A stretch of DNA of 64,000 nucleotides from Sepioteuthis lessoniana (GCA_963585895.1 OY757911.1:91783785-91847784), one strand, 5' to 3'. Positions 22,501 to 33,633 are shown, numbered from the stretch's first letter. Program-made: numbers and translations. The notes: generated by a model not told the origin, from the letters alone.

Positions 22501-23284
22501 CTAAGATATGACTTATTGGCTAAATGTAGGCATAGAAAAAAATTTAAACTATAGTCAAAAATTTAACATATAGTCTAAGTTGATAATTAATTAACTATAA
22601 AAAATATTATTAAGTTGGGATAGATAATGTAACATAGTTAAAAAGTCTCACCATTTACGGCATAGGTTTGTGTTCCTTTCCAAAGAAAAAAAGATAACGT
22701 AGAAAAAATGGTGTTAGGAAAGATTGAATTTTAAGATATGTATTACTGTAATTGGTTAAATTGTGGTTTTTGGTTTTTATTTTTATTTCAATTTTTTATT
22801 TTATTGTTCAACCTTAAAAGTTTAATTTTAAGTTTATATTTATTTTAAAAGGAAGTTTAAATTTATTGTAAATTTTATTTTAATTCTTAATTTTTATTTT
22901 TTAAGTTTTTTATTATTTTGTTATTGTCTCAATCGGAAACAAGAGGAGACCGGAAGTGATCGTTAATGGAAGAAGGCTCCTTCCCTTTCCTTCCTTTGAC
23001 CACCCCCTTATCTGGCTGTATTCTATTTATTTTCATGTTAGATATGAAGAAGTCTTGTTAAAATTTTTTTGAGATTTTGATTCATATCAATGCTCTTAAC
23101 AGGATGGAAATAAATTTGTAATCCTAATGTGACCGAATATTGTTTTTTCTTGAAATAGTATTTGCTCTGTGAAATTATTTACATTGAGCTCTTTACCAGG
23201 AATATTTAAGTATTCGAATTTTGAATAATTTAATTGTTCTGACAGAATTGTTCTCTAGTCTGGATTTACTGGATTGAAGAAAAC

Positions 23285-23285
<1 letters not shown>
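22501..23285. other. unannotated AT-rich stretch
   Basis: 22740-22920 is strongly T/A-rich low-complexity sequence. No gene or repeat family recognised. Confidence 0.5.

Positions 23286-23341
<56 letters not shown>
23286..23341. repeat. (CA)n-(TA)n microsatellite
   Basis: (CA)n to about 23310 followed by (TA)n to 23341. Confidence 0.95.
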
Positions 23342-23342
<1 letters not shown>

Positions 23343-23455
23343 TGAAAAACTAGATATTCCGAAGATGATTTTATTTCTAATTCAATCTTCCGTCAACGTT
23401 TAATGTTTCGCATATCTGTATTAAACCATTATCAGGATAATGTTAATAGGTGATG
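23342..23455 (-). repeat. PLE-like terminal module with hammerhead-like relic
   Basis: On the minus strand, cctgataatgg and gcgaaac are separated by a stem-II-length segment, then attaaacgttgacgg. The core differs from CTGATGA by G to A, so it is probably inactive. About 50 bp downstream on that strand it meets (TA)n at 23341, the same polarity as the other modules. Confidence 0.4.
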
Positions 23456-25640
23456 TTGTATCTTCTGAATTATATTCTCATTTGAAAATGAAACAAAAAA
23501 GAGAACATTCCTAACGTTTTATCTCAGTAACATTCTGTTTCAAATGTATGTGATGCAATTAGGGTTCGATTTGGGGCGAAAAAAGAAGATTATAAATAGA
23601 CATTAACCGATGCACTCAAACCATAAGCTTAGTGCAATTTTTTGTTTGTTTGCTGAAGAGAAAATTAATCTCAAAGTGAGATTTATGCACGTGAAATTCG
23701 TAACAGAGACATAGCTGCGCATCTTTATACCAAATCGAAAACTGACTTTCAGAGGTGCTACGGCCAATTGAAAACTCACTGGAGTAAGAATTCGCCATGC
23801 AAAGAAGACTTATTTGAAAATTAATTATTTGTTGATAATTGTTCTGTCTTACTCAATCCATCTTGATAATTTTGTATTCAGCTCATTCGTGAGATTTCTC
23901 TAAATGTGTTATATACATGTTTTGATATAGATAAAAAATGTAATTCGATTGACTCATAGACGCGTTCTTTTGTTTTTAATAAAACCTCAAAGAAGTTATG
24001 TCTTTCAAAGATTGGGAAAAGTAGACGGAAATAAAGAAAAATTGCTACTTTGAAAGATAGTAGACACTTCCGGCGAAGACTGGAATACATCACTAACTCA
24101 GCTACTGGCATTTCGAAACTGTCATTTTTGCCTATCGTTCTTTATTTATTGTCTGTTTCTTATTTTTGCCAACCAGAAATCTGATGACGTGTTTTGATAA
24201 AAAAGAATAGATCGGGAATCATCTCAAAACTAGATTGTTCTAGTTATCTATCTCTACTCTTCTTCAAAATAAAAGAAATGAATAAGAACGAATGCGATAG
24301 AATATAAGAAACAGAAGCTTTGAATCGTTCATCATGTGTCGTGTGCATCTGATAGTCGTATAAAAAGCTAAGGGGGTTAAGTAGGGAACACTTGAAGAAT
24401 AATGCTTTCATTTGGAAAGCTAGATGTTTATGGCAATGCGATTGTAGATCGACCTTGCAGCTTTTTCAATGACGCATTCCCCCTTTTTTTCCCCTGGTAG
24501 CTTTCGGTACCATGCCCGAAACAAAACAAGTCGTATTTAAAGAAATTGGGTTCTTTGATGTTTCACAGTCTCTCGGGAATAATGGAAGAAAACTTGGACG
24601 CAAAAGTCATGCCGCAATCTCACTGATCGATTTTATTGCTAGCAAATATAGGAAGTAAATGAAAGCAAGAATGCAGAAAGAAAGCAAAGTATTTTTCTGG
24701 TTTGCAAAAGGGACAAAGGTTTGCAACAGGTACTTTAGAAATTAAAACTCAGAAGCTATTCTGCAATACCAAAATGACTCGTCTGACAGTCTTTATTTCC
24801 CACTTTTTAGATTGTTCCATTGTCTGCGACTCCCGTCATAAATTAGATGCAATAAAATGAAAGACTTCTTAAAAGTGTGCAGCCGGCTATTCGATCTCCT
24901 TAGATAATTATATACCGACATTAAGGAGCTCTATAATAAAAGTACCACCACATACTAAAAACGAAAAATAAACCCTCCATATTTTGGGTTGCTACTGGAT
25001 GGAACAAGTAATACGTCAATCAATAACACCATATACGGAAGAGACATTTCACATGGTGTAAGAGTGAGCTAGCTTGGCTACCTGATCATTGTTAGTGAGT
25101 TCAAATGGTTTGCCTAACTTCTAAATAACAAAAACATATTGAAAAAAGGAACTTAGAAGAGTGTACGGTTTATTTTGGTAGGCTAGCCAAAACATTTTGA
25201 GTTTGATTCTCACTGGTGGTTACAAACTTCTAGACTTATGTCAAACATAAAGGATAGCAGCATATTACGAAGGAGCGCTTCAGTTGGTGTAATACTCAAC
25301 TTGCAGTCCATTTCTTTTCAGTTTGAATTTCAACAATTACCCAAAAGTTCTGTTCTTTTATCAATCTAGATTCAGCTTAGTAAATAAAAACAATATATTG
25401 GAAACAAACTACCCTATAACGACTGATTCGTCCCATATACCTCTTCAAATGCATCTGTGTCAGACTTTTGCGGGGACTATCCTGAAAACGAACAAGGAAG
25501 AGTATTTTGAAAAGTAGATAGTTCGGTGAGATAAGTATATGGGGTCTCAGAGTGAGTAATTTGAAGTGGAGTAAGGAGCACTTGTCCAAAGTAAGGTGTT
25601 TTTTTGTAGTACACTTATTTTAATTGGGTTATGCAATCGA
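23456..25640. other. unannotated 2.2-kb stretch
   Basis: No repeat family, RNA gene or coding domain recognised. Open frames are all under 80 codons and without known motifs. Confidence 0.4.
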
Positions 25641-25667
25641 AATTTATCACACACACAAACACACACA

Positions 25668-25718
<51 letters not shown>

Positions 25719-25807
25719 GTTGGATAAATCAAAGTGATCGTATGCCGGTTAGCAGAGTAGTATAAAAACTAAAACATTTCAACTATTTCTTGAATGGAAT
25801 TCCTTTA

Positions 25808-25853
<46 letters not shown>
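25641..25853. repeat. (CA)n and two long (TA)n tracts
   Basis: (CA)n-like sequence at 25649-25670, (TA)n at 25671-25713 and (TA)n at 25811-25852. Confidence 0.95.
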
Positions 25854-25857
<4 letters not shown>

Positions 25858-26084
25858 TTGGTACATGCAAATTTCAAAAGACAAATACTCAGTGACATAT
25901 GCAAAAATAGGAAATTTACAATATGAAGAAATTTTATTGAAATTGCAAGGTCCCTTTCACTTGAGATTTGTCAAGTGACAATCTTCAGGAGTCGTTTAAA
26001 AACAATGTAAATAAGATTAATCAAAAGGGGGTGGTAAAAATGAAAATGATAGCAAGTCAAAGGGGAGGAAAAAAATGAAAAAAC
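25854..26084 (-). repeat. PLE 3' terminal region with hammerhead-like motif
   Basis: Lies between the PLE-like coding end and the (TA)n tract on the minus strand. At 25941-25995 the minus strand has cctgaaga (a valid CTGANGA core), an acttg/caagt stem and gaaagggaccttg. Extra bases separate core and stem, so the fold is imperfect. The order coding end, hammerhead-like motif, (TA)n is what a PLE terminal repeat predicts. Confidence 0.45.
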
Positions 26085-26273
26085 ACCCAATGTCAAGCAA
26101 GAAATGTCTAATAAATTCAAAGAATGTTTGGTGTTTTGCTTGCATATTAAAGGTCTATGAAGTAAAATATAAATGTCCTCCAGGACAATTAGATGTTGTT
26201 TCGTCCTAGTTGTATGCAAGGCCACGAAAAGCTCATTGCTGTAATTAACCACACAACTATTTAAGGGATTCAA
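26085..26273 (-). pseudogene. possible Penelope-like C-terminus (GIY-YIG end)
   Basis: N-terminal part of the 100-codon minus frame 25971-26273. It includes TKQHLIVLEDIYILLHRP followed by LICKQ. The pattern L-x-x-L-E-x-x-Y-I-x-x-x-x-P resembles the last part of the GIY-YIG nuclease domain of PLE proteins, recognised from memory. The catalytic GIY and YIG boxes and the reverse transcriptase are not present in the window. The assignment gains weight from the hammerhead-like motif and (TA)n directly downstream. An unrelated frame remains possible. Confidence 0.35.
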
Positions 26274-26369
26274 ATGCTCACAGATGGTAATTCTGAACGC
26301 CCATATTTATATATATTGTCATCCACAGACAGATCTGTTTCATTCTATCAGAACTCTTTAGTGTGGCTT

Positions 26370-26455
26370 GTCAGGCTAGATTCCCGAAGCTGGGATCGAA
26401 ACCCGGTTGACTCAAACGCCAATGCCAAGATTCTACCACTCAGCCAAGAGGAAAC
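26370..26455 (-). repeat. tRNA-like sequence, SINE head or tRNA pseudogene
   Basis: Minus strand has an A-box-like tggctgagtggtagaatc and a B-box-like gggtttcgatcccag at tRNA spacing. The acceptor arms do not pair, so it is not a functional tRNA gene. Confidence 0.5.
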
Positions 26456-26457
26456 TT

Positions 26458-26710
26458 GGGGTGCTAAAGGAGTAATTGATACTGTTGTAAGAAATAGATT
26501 CAGCGACCCGAATTCTAGAGACGAGGCTGTTAGCATTTTCCATAGGGCAAACATCCTTTGTAAATATATGAATTTTTCTCTCTTCAGCAGACTGGGCTCT
26601 TTAACCTCCATATGGCAAGCCGTCTGGGAGAAAGGAAACTCTGAATTCAAACCTGTAAAATTTCACTAAAAATTGACCTTGTATCGCATCGTACTCGTGA
26701 AGAAGTCGGT
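26458..26710 (+). repeat. SINE-C copy
   Basis: Diverged head (gtgctaaaggagtaattgat), then gcattttccatagggcaaac, aaggaaactctgaattcaa and aattgaccttgtatcgcatc. The opposed 100- and 131-codon frames are SINE translations. Confidence 0.65.
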
Positions 26711-27580
26711 ATATATATATATAATGTACTAATAAGATTTTTTAAATGAAGAAGCAATATGCTTTACAATGGTTAATTTTGAGCACTAAAAACATGATGA
26801 AATAAACTATTTTTTTGCACCCAATATAACAAGACATTTATCTATTTTTTTACGTACTGAATGCTAAATGTTTTTTGGATAGAATTAAATTTTTAAATGA
26901 GAATTTAAAAATTTCTATATCATTCTAAAATATTTTTATATGTACAATTTAAATAGTGAAATCACATTGATATTTGGGAGATATGCTGAACTTGGAGGTT
27001 AATTAGGATCCTTTATCTAGCTAAAAAAACTTCAATGACTGAAATAATTTTAGGGAATAAAAATCATATTTTGTTCTTATCCCAATATTTATGAGGAATA
27101 TTTTCAGTAGTCTTTATGAACATTTGTTTCATATTGGAGTGGAAAGATCTATTTTTGACATATGGTATTGCATTCAAATTAAGTAGTAGACTATTAAACG
27201 AGTGGGAAAACCCGGCCGGTTCAGTGTGTATAATGGACAACCGTTGAACTCGAAGATAATCTAAAACCACATCTCATTTGATGGTTTAACTTAGGTGACT
27301 AAAGCCGTTCAAGAGTGAGAAATAAGATAGTCAATTAATTAGAAACTAATAACGAGGTTGAAGGCTCTTTCTTTCTCTCACTGATTCCTCCTTTAGTTGG
27401 ACGGGTAATAACTAAATGATCACCAAGAAATGAAGCATAAAATATGTTCATGAAAAATAGTCATCCAACCAGAGAAGAACTTACAATAACTTGAAATGCC
27501 GACAGAAGACAAATAAAAGATAAAAAATTAAAAAAAAAACAATATAAAGGTTGCACAACATATTGTCTTATAAAAACTTT
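26711..27580. other. unannotated stretch
   Basis: Short (TA)n at 26713-26723, otherwise AT-rich sequence with no recognised element. Confidence 0.45.
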
Positions 27581-27639
27581 ATATATATATATATATATAT
27601 ATATAAAGAGAGAGAGGGAGGGAGGGAGAGAGAGAGAGT

Positions 27640-27694
<55 letters not shown>
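27581..27694. repeat. (TA)n-(GA)n microsatellite
   Basis: (TA)n to about 27605, then a long (GA)n to 27694. The 74-codon frame is an Arg/Glu translation of it. Confidence 0.95.
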
Positions 27695-27697
<3 letters not shown>

Positions 27698-27751
27698 GGG
27701 ACCATAAAATACCTCTCACATTTAAAACTGTCAATTGAAATTAGGCAAGTT

Positions 27752-27975
27752 GTAATGGTAGCTCCATCAAGCTAATGTTTATCCATTCTTTTCAGACGCA
27801 ATCAATTACGATCATGGCTTGGACCGGTGCAGATCATGCATTTGTTTGTGAATTTTTGTAATACTGGTGAATCTATAATTGCTACACAGAGAGAAATTCG
27901 TGCCAATTTCATGCTACATCAGAATGATGCTGTTCCAGATAGAAAATTGATATTGTTATGGATTGAAAATTCTTA
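27752..27975 (+). pseudogene. 5' end of a Tc1/mariner-type transposon (family G)
   Basis: The motif atggtagctccatcaagc is followed by a leader and an ATG near 27814 encoding MAWTGADHAFVCEF, then TQREIRANFMLHQNDAVPDR and KLILLW after a stop. This resembles the helix-turn-helix N-terminus (DUF4817-like) of transposase-related proteins common in arthropods and molluscs. The rest of the gene is absent. Related ends lie at 44028-44102 and 44533-44648. Confidence 0.55.
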
Positions 27976-28539
27976 AAAGATATCGATTGCTGATTTCTAA
28001 AAATAAATCGCTGTTTGAATTCCAAAAAATATAGACAACTAATATCTAAAAAATATGTTGATGTATGAATTCCTAAAATTTTATTGATAGGAGAATTTCT
28101 AAAACATGTTGAATGTATTTAGACAATATATCTACACAATATATGTATTTCTAAAAAATATAGATGGATGATTTCTAAAATATATTTAGAAAGGATTTCT
28201 AAAAATCGTCACAATTTTCTTTATTAATCTTTGCTTGTTCTAATGAACACACCTTAGATTATTTGTGATTCATACTTTTTCTAAGTTGGGTCACCAATGT
28301 AAGTACTGAAAGAGCTCATCATTGCTTAATTTCTGGGAATTGTTGGGAACTGAGTGCTTTTAGAGTGACTTGATCGTAAGCCAAACACTATTCTATGATT
28401 GATTCAAATAAATATCATGTTGTCATTAAAATCACACTCATTCCTTAAACACAATACTCTAATAAACTGAAAAAAAATATACATTTAATTGTCATGATTT
28501 ATAAATTAATTCAACGGAATTTTTTCCTCGGTGTGGCTG
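27965..28539. repeat. degenerate short tandem sequence and unannotated DNA
   Basis: At about 27965-28210 the motif gatttctaaaa recurs irregularly at roughly 30-bp spacing, an old minisatellite. 28211-28539 has nothing recognisable. Confidence 0.45.
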
Positions 28540-29083
28540 TATTAGTACAACTATATGGATGCACCACAAAGATGCAAACAAAACACATGGAGAAAAAGCT
28601 AGATGGGAACTATACAAGAATGTTATGTGCTACCTTGAACAAACCCTGAAAACAACACCCGACCAAAACAGCAGTTCTAAGGTCATTTTCACATAATTGT
28701 ATAGTTGTAATATATTTTGTCATAGTAATCTTTCGTTGACAGTTTTTTCTTCATCAATAGATGCTACCTTTACAGATGAGTAGCATTAGCTTCCTGATTG
28801 AACTCGTTGTTGATTTATGAGGTTTTTGGAACACTTGGAAAAAAACTAGAAGAGAACTTCATAAGAATGCTGCGTGTTGTTTCGAACAAATCCTCGAAGG
28901 AACGTTCCACAAAACAGCATTTGTACGGCTACTTACATCCCATCTCACAAACCATCTAAGTTATACGAACAATACATGATAGACACTCCTGGTGAAATTA
29001 AGGACCAACTCATAAGTGATATTCTCTGATGAACTCAAACACATGGACGAATCAAGGTTAGCTGACCTGCAAGGATGTACATA
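28540..29083 (+). pseudogene. RTE 3' chimera, left part, interrupted by a Tc1-like element
   Basis: 28540-28690 resembles the RTE region around LYGCTT and the following ORF. 28690-28830 is the non-RTE leader also seen at 17560-17700. 28830-29083 is the RTE C-terminus (cataagaatgctgcgtgttg ... aggatgtacata). The copy is heavily decayed. It continues after the insertion at 29685. Confidence 0.7.
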
Positions 29084-29684
29084 CAAGGGTTGGATAAATT
29101 ATAGAAACACCTGGATATTTCGAAAAATTATTTTAAAATGATTTTCTAATAGCAACCCTCCTGTGAAATCCGGCTTTGTACTGATCTTTTTTTTTTTTAT
29201 AGTTTTTGAGGAAACTGAGTTCTTGAGATGGTCATTAAGCTCTACTGTAATTTTCTGAGCTGTATTATTGTGATCATTCCAAACAATCCGCATAATAGTC
29301 CGACGGCCTCTATTAGACAGCTTTCACTTTCTTCGTGAGTTTTACTTCAGAGAGGAGATTTTCCTTGTTTTTCAAATGCTTTCAATACTTTAGAGACAGT
29401 ACTCCTTGCTACACCAAATAATTCAGCAGCTTTTGTTACACTTGATCCTGCCATACGAGCACCAACATTTGAACTCTTTCAAAGTCTGATAGATCTGCCA
29501 TTTTAATGAATTTTGATTAATTTCGTTCTGATGGTATCTTAAAAACAACAAAAATTTTAGTTAAATAAAAAGAGAAAAATTAATATTTCAAAAACAAAAG
29601 TAACAGACGTTTGATGGTTTTATAGGAGAGTCAAAATTATGATATAAAGGGTCTAGGTGTTTCCAATATTTTGTCCAACCCCTG
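29084..29684 (-). mobile_element. internally deleted Tc1-like transposon (family H)
   Basis: Terminal inverted repeats of about 28 bp: caagggttggataaa at the left and ttgtccaacccctg at the right, flanked by TA at 29082-29083 and 29685-29686. The minus strand has an ATG at 29501 encoding MADLSDFERVQ, then KAAELFGVARSTVSKVLKAF (a helix-turn-helix typical of Tc1-like transposases) after a frameshift. The stretch QKITVELNDHLKNSVSSKT follows. The catalytic domain is absent, so the 601-bp element is nonautonomous. It sits precisely inside the RTE 3' region. Confidence 0.85.
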
Positions 29685-29751
29685 TACATCAGCTCTGTGC
29701 AGTTACCGGGTACTGTCAAGAGGACCTGCCAATAGCAATGAACGATAGGAG

Positions 29752-29811
<60 letters not shown>

Positions 29812-29880
29812 GAACTCTGAGCTATCAGAACGACTTGATAATGATGAATATGATTATTTTATAAAGCGTTGTGTCGTTTA
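29685..29880 (+). pseudogene. RTE 3' chimera, right part, with (GA)n expansion
   Basis: Resumes RTE sequence (catcagctctgtgcagttac ... aatgaacgataggagcggag). A (GA)n tract at 29756-29808 replaces the expected gagagagggtcaggg segment, and the RTE-like end ttgataatgatgaatatg follows. The GA tract probably grew from the RTE's own gcgagagaggg sequence. Confidence 0.7.
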
Positions 29881-31162
29881 TTTTTAAAGTCGTTTTTCAT
29901 AAATATTATCACATACTTTTGCAAAATTTCTGTCTTAAATATTTTAAAATATCACCGATTATTTGGGGAAAAATTGAAAACTTTGTATCATCAAAACTCG
30001 TTCCTGCGGAGATGCTTCAAATCAGATAAGTGACTACTCTTCAATGTAGAGCGATTTTTTTAGCGATTTTGAACGAGAAATGAATGTTCCATCCGCAGAT
30101 GAATTTGTAAAAAAAAAAAAAAAATGGAAAGAAAAAAAAAAGATAAGATTGATGGGGAATTGTAACACAAGGAAAAGAATAAAGAAAGCCTTTTTCTTTT
30201 GATAGATAGTTATATTTTATTTCCTATGGCATTCTTTTCAGCAACTATCTCTTTTTATATCGATATTTTTATTTGAAATTTTTACTGGTTTTATTCCTGA
30301 CTCAAGAAGTATTGTCTACGGAGCAATAATTCTAAAGGTACTATTTCGCATTGAAATCTTAAGTTTGAATAGTCTCAGTTCAAATTGATTTGACTTTCCA
30401 AATCTCTCTACACTTTCTTTTGATTGATGAGCAAGGTGTCTGGTCAGGAAGCAATTATTCATGCGAACTGATATTTAACTGGTGACCCGACTTATTTCTA
30501 TAATAAGAGATAAGACTAAAAAGCATCTAGTTGTAAACGAAAAATTAGTTAAAAGTATAAGTTGCACATTTATTCATAAAAAAAAACTGGGCAAAAGTTT
30601 ATTCGATTGGCATCGACTTTGATGTTCATCAGTCAAGCTGTAAACAAACATTGTAAGTATTGTAAAAAAAAAAAAAAAAAAAAAAATTCTTGTTTTTTTT
30701 TGTGCTAATTTTTGTACTTCTTTTTTCGGAAAGTAATCAAATAAGTAACAAGAAAAAAATCTGATAAAATCATTCTTAATTCTCTGGTCGAACTTTTAGT
30801 AATTGGGATAAATGTTTCTGCTTGTTTTTTTTTTCAGAGTACATCTATAAATTGGTTCGTATATGCATGCATGTGTCTATCTATCCATCCACTCCGACAT
30901 GTGCTAGATGCAACACAAAATGTTTACGCATGGTTCAGCTAGTTTTATATAAGAGTTTTCTTTCTCTTAAATAAGTTGCCGTACATTATCTTCGCAATTA
31001 TTTATCCGTAACAAGAGGGGAAATGATATATTTCCCAAAGATATTAGAACGAAGTAAAAGGCAAACAGCTACAACCAGGTTCGAACTGGGATTACCGAGT
31101 CCATTTCTTATGTCACGTCAGAGTGCCTTTTTTATATATGTATTTACTCGATTCCATTTCCA
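29881..31162. other. unannotated stretch with poly(A) runs
   Basis: Poly(A) at 30110-30125 and 30664-30686. A cattgatgaacatcaaagtc-like motif near 30612-30630 was not convincing as a ribozyme. No coding feature. Confidence 0.45.
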
Positions 31163-31417
31163 AGCAGAATGTGACATAAGATCAATTTTTGAGAGCAATA
31201 CAGCAGGTTTTAATTAGGAGTTTTCCTTCTCCTAGACTGGTTGCCATACAAGGTTTAAAGAACCCATTCGGCCCAACTATTTACCCATAACCTGTGGTAG
31301 AATGTTTGGATTTATACATTTATTTGCCCAAAGTGAAATGCAAACAGTTTCGTCTAGGATTTGAACTCGAGTCATCGGGTCCATTTTTTGCGACGACACC
31401 CGTTATGCAACGAGAAC
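31163..31417 (-). repeat. SINE-C copy
   Basis: Reverse-oriented SINE-C (gtgacataagatcaattttt, gttttccttctcctagactg, gtctaggatttgaactcg) with a partial head at the right. Confidence 0.7.
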
Positions 31418-31523
31418 TTCATATATATATATATGAGTGTGTGTGTGTGAGTGTGTGTGTGTGTGTGTGCTCAAGAAAGCATATGTCAATAACAAAATGT
31501 AAAATATTGGTTGCAAATAAAGT

Positions 31524-31572
<49 letters not shown>
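31418..31572. repeat. (TA)n, (GT)n and (TA)n microsatellites
   Basis: Short (TA)n, (GT)n at 31436-31470 and a long (TA)n at 31528-31572 directly abutting the Tc1 element. Confidence 0.95.
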
Positions 31573-31577
<5 letters not shown>

Positions 31578-33220
31578 TATCACAAAAGTGAGTACAGCCC
31601 TCACATTTCTGCAGATATTTAAGTATAACTCTTCATGGGACAACACTGACAAAATGACACTTTGACACAATGAAAAGTAATCTGTGTGCACCTTATATAA
31701 CAGAGTTAATTTATTTTCCCCTCAAAATAACTCAAGATAGAGCCATTAAAAGCTAAACCCCTACCAACAAAAGTGAGTGCACCCTTAGGGAAGCTGTCAA
31801 TATTAACATACACCATATCAACTGTCAATATTCTGTGTGGCCACCATCAATATCCAGCACTGCCTTTACTCTCCTGGGCATGGAGTTTACCAGAGCTTCG
31901 CAGGTAGCCACTGGAATGCTCTTCTACTCCTCCATGCTGATGTCGCGGAGCTGGCGGATATTTGATACTTTGTGCACCTCTACCTTCCGCTTGAGGATCC
32001 CCCAAAGATTTTCAGTTGGGTTCAATTCTGGAGACATGCTTGGCCAGTCCATCACTTTTTAGTAAAGCAGTGGTCGTCTTGGAGGTGTGTTTGGGGTCAT
32101 TGTCATGCAGTAACAACACTGGCCAGCGACCCAGTTTCTGGAGGAAGGAGATCATGCTCTGCTGTAGTATTTCACACTACATGTTGGAGTTCATGTTTCC
32201 CTCAATGAAATGTAACTCTCCAACACCTGCAGCACTCATGCAGCCTCAGACCATGACATTCACACCACTATGCTGACTGTAGGCATGACACACTTATCTT
32301 TGTATTCCTCACCTGGTCGCTGCCACACATGCTTGAAGCCATTAGAACCAAACAAATTAATCTTCATCTCATCAGACCATAGGACATGGTTCCAGCAATC
32401 CATGTGCTTTGTTGACATGTCTTCTGCAAACTGTTTGCGGGCTTTCTTGTGTATTGTCTTCAGAAGAGGCTTCCTCCTGGGGTGAGAGCCATACACACCA
32501 ATTTGATGTAGAGTGCGGTGTATGGTCTGAGCACTAACAGGCTGACCCCCAACTTCTTCAATCTCTGCAGCAATGCTAACAGCACTCCTACGCTGATCTT
32601 TCAAAGAAAGCATTTGGATGTGACGCTCAGCACGTGCACTCAGATTCTTTGGACGACCGACCCGAGACCTGTTCTGAGTGAACCCCGCTCTTTTAAAACG
32701 CTCGATGTTTTTAGCCACTGAGCTGCAGCTCAGTTTCAGGGTGTTGGTAATCTTCTAGTAGCCTTGGCCATCTTCATATAGTGCAACAATAAGTCTTTTA
32801 AGATCCTCAGAGAGTTCTTTGCCATGTGGTGCCATTTTGGAACTTTCAGTGACCAGTATGAGAGAGTGCAAGAGCTGCACTACAAATTTGAACACACCTG
32901 CTCCCTATGCACACATGGACCTAGTAACACTAAGGAGTCACATGACATTTTCGAGGGAAAATGACAAGCAGTACTCAATTTGGACATTTATGGGTGTAGT
33001 TTCTTAGGGGTGTATTCACTTTAATTGGCTGGGGTTCAGCTTTTAATGGCTATATATTGAGTTATTTGGGGGGAAAAATAAATTAACTCTGTTATATAAG
33101 CTGCACACAGACTGCTTTTCATTGTGTCAAAGTATCATTTTGTCAGTGTTGTCCCATGAAGAGATATATTGAAATATCTGCAGAAATGTGAGGGCTGTAC
33201 TCACTTTTGTGATACACTTA
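31573..33220 (-). mobile_element. Tc1-like transposon, nearly full length
   Basis: About 1.65 kb bounded by long inverted repeats: gtgtatcacaaaagtgagta at the left and its complement ending gatacac at 33217. Subterminal blocks also match in inverted orientation (ataactcaa...gccattaaaagc). The ends lie in (TA)n, so the TA target duplication cannot be read unambiguously. The only gene is the damaged transposase on the minus strand. The terminal sequence looks like a Tc1 family familiar from fishes and lampreys (memory only). Confidence 0.9.
31850..32835 (-). pseudogene. Tc1-type transposase pseudogene
   Basis: Cut-and-paste transposase of the DD34E group. Translation begins MAPHGKELSEDLKR at 32835; a TAG replaces a codon at 32755-32757 (position 27). 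The frame then runs open from 32718 to 32260 with the paired helix-turn-helix region (RSRVGRPKNLSARAERHIQM) and WSDEMK, which holds the first catalytic Asp. After a frameshift comes LLLHDNDPKHTSKTT with the second Asp. After another comes SPELNPTENLWG with the catalytic Glu. All three residues persist, but at least one stop and two frameshifts make the copy inactive. Confidence 0.88.
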
Positions 33221-33457
33221 TATTTGGTTAATCCCTAACTTTAACTCTGGCAGAGGGAAATAAACCAAATGATCCAACTTGTGAATAAACAAATACACGA
33301 ATTGATATTTTGGAAAAATCCCATAAAAAGGAAGAGTAAAAACATAGTATTGTCTGAAAAAATCTAATGTCTAGACAATGTCTAGACAAAAGAAAAATTC
33401 TGACAGAGGACTAAATAATCGAAAAAATTCTCGATACAAGGTAGAGCAAATATTAAT
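33221..33457. other. unannotated spacer
   Basis: No feature recognised. A short tandem ctagacaatgt duplication occurs near 33371-33387. Confidence 0.4.
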
Positions 33458-33580
33458 ATAAGTACCTAATGAGTCAGAAGAAATCTACCTAGGTTTCATC
33501 TTTCCAGATTATCATGATGAAGCTGTCCTGATGACCCAGAAAGGTGAAACCTAGGTAGATTTCTTCTGACCCATTAGATA

Positions 33581-33582
<2 letters not shown>
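33458..33582 (+). repeat. palindromic PLE-like module
   Basis: Inverted repeat with arms around agaagaaatctacctaggtt and its complement, centred near 33515. The right arm includes the hammerhead-like motif at 33519-33566 and leads into (TA)n at 33583-33631. The architecture matches the 4-kb module although the sequence is different. Confidence 0.55.
33519..33566 (+). ncRNA. hammerhead-like ribozyme motif
   Basis: Stem I pairs gaag/cttc plus gtc/gat (one wobble) across a small internal loop. The core is ctgatga at 33527-33533, stem II is a weak cc/gg hairpin, GAAA is present, and the palindrome acctaggt forms stem III with TA before the expected cut. Conserved core bases are all present. Stem II is short with a mismatched first pair, so activity is uncertain. 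Confidence 0.5.

Positions 33583-33633
<51 letters not shown>

Noticed and set aside
26370-26455. tRNA gene on the minus strand
   Set aside because: A and B boxes are present but the acceptor arms do not pair and there is no clear anticodon stem; treated as a SINE head or pseudogene.
26274-26669. 131- and 100-codon opposed frames
   Set aside because: Both are readings of the SINE-C and tRNA-like sequence there.
30600-30640. Hammerhead-like gatgaacatcaaag motif
   Set aside because: No GAAAC partner or stem I pairing could be found.
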